A DNA stretch of 64,000 nucleotides from Eonycteris spelaea (taxonomy: Eukaryota > Chordata > Mammalia > Chiroptera > Pteropodidae), in NCBI GenBank assembly GCA_003508835.1, contig PUFA01000143.1, positions 3,001,501-3,065,500 of the forward strand. The letters run 5' to 3'. A model generated the notes under the pieces. That model saw only the letters and a program-made list of their open reading frames with translations. It was not told the DNA's origin and made no database searches. The position numbers were made by a program, and so were the translations under genes. Positions 56,601 to 64,000 of the stretch are shown here, one piece after another; positions within the stretch are counted from its first letter, which is position 1; each line of letters begins with the position of its first letter.

Positions 56601-59600
56601 CCATTTCTCAGCTTTTTTTCCATATTGGTTTAGCTGGTCTCTCACAGATTTTCAGTCTTTGTTTTGATACAGAGAAATTCTTCACCAGCCGTTTTTTTTT
56701 TTTTCTTTGCAATGAAGAGATAACCTAAAATGACTCAGCATTTTTCCTACAATAAAGCTATAGTTTCAACTGCTATCTATTCGCTTCCTCACTCACACTC
56801 AGGCTCAATTATGAACACATCCAATGTGCAACTTCTGCCTCCAGTGACATAGGAGTTTTTCTGACATACAGACAGAAGTAGAGGCAAATTAAAGATCGTT
56901 GATTGCCCGCATATACCGATGAACTCACGTAAGTTTTGGAATGTGGACATGATATTCCATTGGAGGTACGTACGAAGTCTCTCTCACCCAATTTCTTTTG
57001 CACACACACTAGTGTTTTCTCAGTGCTGACGTAAATTTTCTTAGTGATATACACTCTTTACGTTAAAGAAAGCAATACATCATCTTCCCTTGTGAAAGAT
57101 GTGGATTGGTGACATGGCCCAAGTCACAAGGCCTGCCCTTTCATAACAAAATGTAGAACAGAGACTGTGAGCCAAGGCACTAAGTCTATGCTCTCTGAAA
57201 ACTAGTAGATAAGATAAGTTAAACCATAGGACATGCTATCCTCATGTAATTTGAGTCTTATATTGAAACCTAAGACCTGATCATCTGCTTGCATTTTCTA
57301 TTGGCATCCAGTGTTCTATCCTTGCTTGCAGTTACAATTTGTACTTCCAGTTCCAAAAATAGATTTGAGAAATTAGCCCAGAGGATTTCTTCCAACTTTC
57401 TGAGACATAGACTAAAACGATGGTGTAAGCCCATATTTCCAATCCTGTTCTCTCTGAACAAATGTTGCTTGAAGTCCTTGTCACAAAGCAAAAACCTTCT
57501 TAGGAAAGAAAAAATAAAAAGGAGATTGTGGAAATTTGAGCCAAGCCTGGACCTCCTCAAATGATATAGTTAAAGCCCAGACCTACATCGTCTATACCAT
57601 CCACATGGTAACAATGTCCAGTCTCAAGACTTAGGCCCACAAACATCCAGCCTGGTCCTAGTTACCTGAAAATTTTGTGGACACCTTGGCCTATAGAGCC
57701 AAGCTGTCATTTCCTAGGAGGAGAAAGAATGGAGGACTTGGTGCGCACATCCTAGGCTGTACTCCCTTAAAAGCATTTATGATAGAAATTGGACCGATGG
57801 CACCAACCCTGTGTCATCATAACATTACATTCAGCACAAACTGTCCCCCATCACCAATTTCCCTTTTGGACAATTATTGAAAGGTGAACATAGTTTGAAA
57901 CACCAAGCCTTTTTTTCTAGTAAGAGAAGGTGGCATGGGTATTAAGAAATCTGGCCAAAGCCTGGATTATTCTTTAAAATACTCAACTGGGGAGCTTGGA
58001 ATCACAACCAAGTATTGCTCTTAGTTCTAGGAAGTAGTGTGGAGTTCGTGGCCCACAGAATCTAGCCCTACATTATATAGTCTGTAGGTAGAGGACTTGG
58101 CAAATGGTCACAAGACATTCTTGGAAGGGAAAAAAGTCATTGGAAGTCCATGGACTAGGAGGCAGTCCTCTGCTGGAACAGGGGTAAGTTCAGGAGACAT
58201 CTGAAAACACAACACCAGGCCCAAACTCATATAATAAGGTAAACTCCATAGCAATAAGATTCATGCTCTGAACCTTGGTTCATTCTATGAAGTAAAGTGC
58301 AAACCTATGGCCAAAGCAACAGACGGTTCACTTGGTAGATACCAGATAGTGATATTCCTTTTTCCCCATGTGAATTCCACTAGGTGTTTACTTGATCTCT
58401 GCTTGATTCTCTAATGATTTCTAATTCCAGGTGGTTTCCACCTTATTTCTCTTCCCCTATTTTCAAACAAGTGTTTTAAAAATTCATCTCATAAAGTCTT
58501 ATTTTCAACATTCAGCACCGAGTCATTGGCCTTTAAGCAATTCTCTGTCGACAGTAGCGGCCAAAGATCAGCAAAAAGATAGTGCAGGAGTCCCACATGA
58601 AGCCGTTCAGAATAATACTCACGATGACTCAACATTTTTGCTACAATACAGCAAAATGGTGCTTATGGTTTACACTGCTCTAAGGTAGCTTGGTCAAGCA
58701 GACTCAGCATGCAAATATCAACTCAGTTAATGTTCAACATCAGCTCCCTCTGATGTACTGAAGCAAGTTGTCTGACCACAGATGAACCTAAGGCCAGTGA
58801 TCTAACAATTGCCTGTTAACCTATGACTCCATCTTCAAGCGAACCTTCGCATGCAGATATGATCTTTTGATTGAAGGGCCGTCTGGTAGCTGTGTTCCAC
58901 AGACACTATAATTTTTTCAGTGGTTATCTAAATTTTATCAAAGAATTGAGAAGGCTAACTAAAAGTGAGTACCACACCATCAACCCAAATTCATGTGACT
59001 CCCTGTGATGCCCTAAAGCCTGTCTCTTGACAGTCACGTGAATCCTGCTAAGTGAAACTATTTTGCACATGTTGGCCTACAGAAACAACCTGTCATTTAT
59101 TTGATGGAGGAAGAATGGAAGACTTGATGCAAAATTCCAAGACTGTCCTCCCTTGAAAGTATTTACCATAGAAATTGGGCCAAAGACACCAACCTGTGTC
59201 ATCATAACAGTATATTCAGCACAAACTGGTTCCACATCACCAATTTTCCTTTTAGACAATTATTAAAGGTGACCAAATCTTACATCACCAAGCCTTTCAT
59301 CTGGTAATAGAACATAGTTTGGGCACTAGGAAACATGAATCAAAACCTGAACTGTTTCCTAATTTACTTGATTGGAGAGCTGGATGCCTGACCAAGCATT
59401 TCTTTTATTTCTAGGAAGTGGAGTAGAGACCTTGGCACACAGAATCCAGCCTACCATTACTTAACAGATCTTTAGATAGAAGATGTGGCACACCGTCACA
59501 AGATCTTCTTGGTAGGAAAAAAATGTCCACAGAAATCTATGGCCCAGGACTGATACTCTACTGGAACTAGAGAAAGTTATGTGTACTTTTGAGTACACCA

Positions 59601-62600
59601 CATCACGCTGGTCTCATTTATAAGGTATACTCCAGTACAAAACATTTCACAAACTGATTCCTGATTCATTGTAAGAGGTAAGGTGAAAACCTACAGCTGC
59701 AACCACATTACTAGTCACCTGGTAGACACCAGATTCCTGCAGGGTCCCTTGATTACAAAGTAAATAACTCCAGGTATTCACTTGGCCTCCATGTAATTCC
59801 CTGGTGATTACTATTTGATTTAAAAGTGACTTACACCTAATTCCTCTTTCCCTGTCCTCACAAGTGTTTTGAAAACATGTCTCATAAAAGTCTTATTTTC
59901 AATATATCAGCATTGATTCATTGGCCTTAAAGATTTTTCGTCTCAACAGTAGCAGCCTAATGTTTACCTTTAAAAATAGCGTATTTCTCCCACCAGAACG
60001 GTTAAGGGTTATGCTCACAATCATTCAGCATTTCTGCTACAATATAGCATAATAACTCAGTTTCCACTGCTCTAAGGTAGTTTCATCATTCAGACTCAGA
60101 CTCTCAATTTTAATGCAGTTGATGTTTGAACGCTGCTCCCATTGGATACAAACAGGTTGCCTGACCACAGAAGAAACCTCAGGGTAGTTACATAACAACA
60201 AGTGTATGTTAACCTGTGCTGTTGTCCTCAAGGAAGTCTCTCATGCAGACCTAACCTTTCGATTGAAAACCTGATAGGTGGCTTGTTACACAGGTAATCT
60301 TATTTTCTCAGTGCTTATGTGAATTTTACCAAGAAATGTAGAAAAGTAACACAAAAATAAGCACCACACCTTCACCCCATTTTCATGTAATTTTCAGGTG
60401 TTGCCCTCAGGCCAGTCTCTTCTTGGTCATGTGAATCACTCAGGAAAATCTTGTGAGTATTGTTAGATTTCCTAATTCTTGCTATTAGATTTCGAGACGA
60501 TTTCCACCTCACTTTCCTCTGTGAGGCTAATAAGCCTCTTCAGAACACATTGATGGAATAGCTTCAGTGTCACTATCTCAGTTTTCTTTCCTTGGTGGTA
60601 AGCCAGTTTCTCTCAAAATTTGTAGCCTGAGGTTTGGTATAAAGAAATTCTGAGGCAGCCGTTCTTTTCGCAATCAAGTGGTATCCTCACAATGACTCAG
60701 CAATTTTCCTACAATACAGATAATTGGAGGCTATTGTTTCCACCACTATCCAGTTGCTGCCTCACAGCACACACAGGCTTGATGATCAACACCTCCAATG
60801 TTTTACTGTTGCCTCCATGAAAAGAAGGCAATTTTCCTGGCAAACATACAGATTAGAGTCAAATTAAAGTATATCGACTGCCCGGATATTCCGTTGACTT
60901 CAGATTAGATTTGTAATATGGACACAACATTCAATTGTTAACAGCTAGATGATTCTCTCAGCCATCTTCTGCTCCACATAGACTAATGACTTCTCAGTGT
61001 AGATGTGCATTTTCTCAGTGATATGCACTTGTCAATACAAAGGGAGCACTACATCATCCTCCCTTGTCAGGATGTGGATTGGTGAAATGAACCTAAAACA
61101 CAAGGCCTGTCTTTTCTTAACAAAAAGTAGAACGGAGACTGGGAACCAAGGCACTAAGCCTATCCTGTCTGAAAACTAGTAGACAGGGTAAATAAAACCA
61201 CATGGCAAGTCTGTCCTCATGTAATTTGAATCTTATCTCAAAACCTAGGACATAATGTCCTGCCTGCATTTCCTATTGGGAACCAGGGTTCTGTCCTTGG
61301 TTTTGCAGTTCTAATCCTTACCTCTATTTTCAGGAAATAGATCTAAGAAATTAGCCCACCGCATTTCTTATGACATTCTCCAATATAGATTAAAAAGTAT
61401 GGAGTAAGCCAGAGTTCCAAGCCTGTTTCCTCTGAATAAATGTTGTCTGGACCCTTGGAACAAAGCAAAAGCCTTTTTTATGGAAGTAAATATAAAACAG
61501 AGACTATGGAAATCTTAACTAAACCTGAACCACCTAAAAGGAAGCAGTTAAACTCAGGACCACAACTTTCAGGTGATCCAATTAATAACAATATTCAGTC
61601 TGAAAACCTAGGCCCAGAAACATCCAACCTATCCCCTGCTACCTGAAACTCTTGTGGACACCTTTTCCTATAGAACCAAGCTGTCATTTCCTAGGATAAA
61701 GAAGAATGGAGAACTTGGTGTATGCCTCCAAGAGTGTACTCCCTTGTAAGCATTTACGATAGAAATTGGTCAGATGGCACCAACCCTGCGTAATCAAACA
61801 GTACATTTAGCACAACCTGGTCCAACATGACCAATATTTATTTTAGACAATTATTAAAAGATAGCCATAACTTGTAGCACCAAACCTATCTTCTGGTAAG
61901 AAAAGGTACTTAGGCACCAAAATCTCTGGCTAAAGCATGGACTGTTCTTTAAAAAACTTGATTGGAGAGCTTGTAATCATAACCAAGTATTGCTCTTATT
62001 TCTAGGAGGTAGAGTGGAGGAGACCTTGGTTCACAGAATTTAAACACAACTTTAGATAACAAATCTTTGTGTAGAAGACTTGGCAAATGGTCACAAGACA
62101 TTCTTGGTAGGAAAAGAAAAGGCATTGGAAGTCCATGGCCTACGAGATATTCTTCTGCTGGAAATGGGCTAAGTTGGGTAAAACGTTTGAAAACACAACA
62201 CCACACCAATCTCATATCTAAGATAAACTCGATTACAATATGATTCATGCTCTGAGGCCTGGTCCATTCTACAAAAAAAAAAAAAAAGTGAAAACTTAAG
62301 GCTACAGCAACAAGACTGGTCACTTGGTACATTCCAGATTAGTGCAGGGTATTCCTTGATCCCCATGTGAAATCCAACAGTTATTTACTTGATCCTCACA
62401 TGATCACCCGAAGATTTTAAAGTGATTTACAGGTTATTTCCAACTTATTTCTTTTCCCCTATTTTCAAACAAGTGTTTTCAAATCTCATCTCATAAACTC
62501 TTATTTTTAATATTCAGCATTGAGTTAATTGCATTTAAGCAATTCCCTGTCAACAGTAATGTCCAATGGTCCACAGAAAAAAAATAGTACAGGAGTCCCA

Positions 62601-64000
62601 CATGAAATCGTTCAGAGTAATGCTCACAATGACTCAGCACTTTTTATATATAAAAATAGTGCTTACAGTTTACGCCGCTCTAATGTATCTTCGTCAAGCA
62701 GACTCAGCCTCCAAATATCAATGCAGTTAGTGTTCAAAAGCAGCTCCCATTGTATTCTAGCAGGTTGCCTGACCACAGATGTAACCAAAGGCCAGTTATT
62801 TAATAACAATTGTCTGTTAACCTATGTACCCATCCTAAAGCGAACCTTCTCTAGCAGACATGACATTTTGATCGGATGCCATTAGGCGGATATGTTGCAT
62901 AGACATTATCATTTTCTCAGTGGTTGTCTAAATTTTACCAAGGAAACGAGAAGGGTAACTCCAAAGTGAGAGCCGTGCCATCAACCCAGTATCACGTGAT
63001 TCCCTCAGACCTGCCTATTAAGGATCATGTGAATCCTGCAGAGAAGCCTCGTGCATATCGCTAGATTCCTTAATTTTTGGTACGAGATTTCCAGGCCACT
63101 TCCACCTCACTTTCCTCTGCTAGACTAAAATAAGCTTCTTCTGAACACTTTGATTGAAAAGCATCAATGTCAATGTCTCAGTTTTATTTCTTTGATGGTT
63201 AAGCCAGATCCTCTCAAAATTTATAGTCTGTGGCTTATATAGAAAAATTCTGAAGCAGTCATTCCTTCTTCCATCAAGTGATATCTTCACAATGACTCAG
63301 CGTTTTTCCTATAATACAGAAAAATGGTGGCTATTGTTTCCACAACTATCCAGTCGTTGTCTCTCAGCACACTCAGACTCAAAAATCAACGACACCAATG
63401 TGCAACTCTTTCCCCCACAAACAGATAGCAGTTTCCCTGACAAACATTCAAAACTAGAAGTGAAATAAAAATCATCGACTACCTGCATATATTGTAAACT
63501 TCAAATTAGATTTATAATGTAGACACGACATTTGATTGGAGGACAGGTTGGAGGCTGTCTCAGCCACCTTCTGCTCCATGTAGAGTAATGACTTGTCAGT
63601 GTTTAATGAATTTTCTCAATGATATGTACTTGTGAGAATATGGATTGGTATGAGGCCAAAGGAAGAAGGCCTGTCTTTTCCTAACAAAAAGTGGAAGGGA
63701 GACTGGGACCTAAACACTAAGATTTTCCTCTCTGAAAATGAGTAGTTAGGTGAACTTAATCCCAAGGGCAAACTTGTCCTCATGTAATTTCAGTCTTATC
63801 TAGAAACCTAGTAACTTGTCTCTGGCCTCTATTTCCTATTAGGAACCAGGATGGTGACTTTGGTTTGCAGTTGCAATCCCACTCCTATTTCCAGGAAGTA
63901 GATCTGACAAATTCGCCCACAGTATTTTTTTGACTTTCTCAAACATAAAGTGAAATTGTGGTGTGATCCCAAACTCTAAGCCTGTTTTCTGTGAACAAAT

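Larger units (their letters stand above)
44738..64000 (-). repeat. Complex tandem array, right block 2, short units with dimeric order
   Basis: Minus-oriented array. B landmarks lie near 45,400, 48,562, 51,112, 53,667, 56,282, 58,861, 60,254 and 62,862. Spacing is about 2.55-2.62 kb apart from 3.16 kb across ERV D and 1.39 kb across a deletion near 59,050. Two unit subtypes alternate from about 50 kb onward, giving a period near 5.1-5.2 kb. Another deletion joins unit parts near 45,082. The block runs off the end of the window. No gene is supported. Confidence 0.9.

Noticed and set aside
1..64000. The many open frames of 60-120 codons as small genes
   Set aside because: They are short, overlap on both strands, lack shared start codons and lie in diverged repeat copies with frequent stops.
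28879..64000. Regular repeats as a CRISPR array
   Set aside because: Units are kilobases long and diverged, with no short direct repeats and spacers, and the DNA is mammalian.
1..64000. A high-identity palindrome of the sex-chromosome ampliconic type
   Set aside because: The two arms differ in unit length (with or without module X) and carry many substitutions, so they are not a recently homogenised palindrome.

Overview
This is eukaryotic, almost certainly placental-mammal DNA with no functional host gene that I can support. About 50 of the 64 kb is one diverged, complex tandem-repeat family (multi-kilobase units). The rest is decayed endogenous retrovirus (ERV) sequence. I saw no Alu, B1, B2, BOV or LINE-1 signature, no tRNA or rRNA and no CRISPR array. 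The species cannot be named from the sequence. Satellite-like or ampliconic chromatin (pericentromeric or sex-chromosomal) is an inference from the repeat structure and from the fact that only ERVs appear to have inserted.

Layout. Positions 1-9,863 and 17,829-24,321 hold the repeat in an orientation I call plus, in long units of about 3.5-3.7 kb. Between them lies a nest of two gammaretrovirus-like proviruses: ERV A (about 9,864-15,333, glutamate-tRNA-like primer site) and ERV B (15,334-17,828, phenylalanine-tRNA-like primer site). A third provirus, ERV C (24,322-28,878, threonine-tRNA-like primer site), marks the point where the array turns over. From 28,879 to about 39,405 the repeat runs in minus orientation in short units of about 2.55 kb. 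A block at about 39,406-44,737 is plus again, and 44,738-64,000 is minus. A reverse-strand LTR fragment (ERV D, about 46,970-47,655) sits in the last block. Two LTRs of one further family lie at 1,621-2,018 (plus) and 13,056-13,600 (minus, inside ERV A).

Repeat architecture. Each unit contains two diverged copies (B' and B) of a sub-repeat of about 0.6-0.7 kb, each with a site matching or close to the NF-E2/MAF-type sequence TGCTGAGTCAT. Left-hand units carry an extra module of about 0.9 kb (module X) that is missing from all right-hand units. In the right-hand block two unit subtypes alternate, giving a dimeric higher-order period of about 5.1-5.2 kb between roughly 50 and 62 kb.

The retroviral genes are all pseudogenes with stops, frameshifts and large internal deletions. 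ERV C is the most complete: LTR, primer site, matrix and capsid, RNase H, integrase, envelope ends, polypurine tract and a cut-off 3' LTR. The 3' LTRs of ERV B and ERV C both end abruptly where the repeat resumes, with 2-6 bp of shared sequence. This suggests that breakage in the proviruses took part in rearranging the array.
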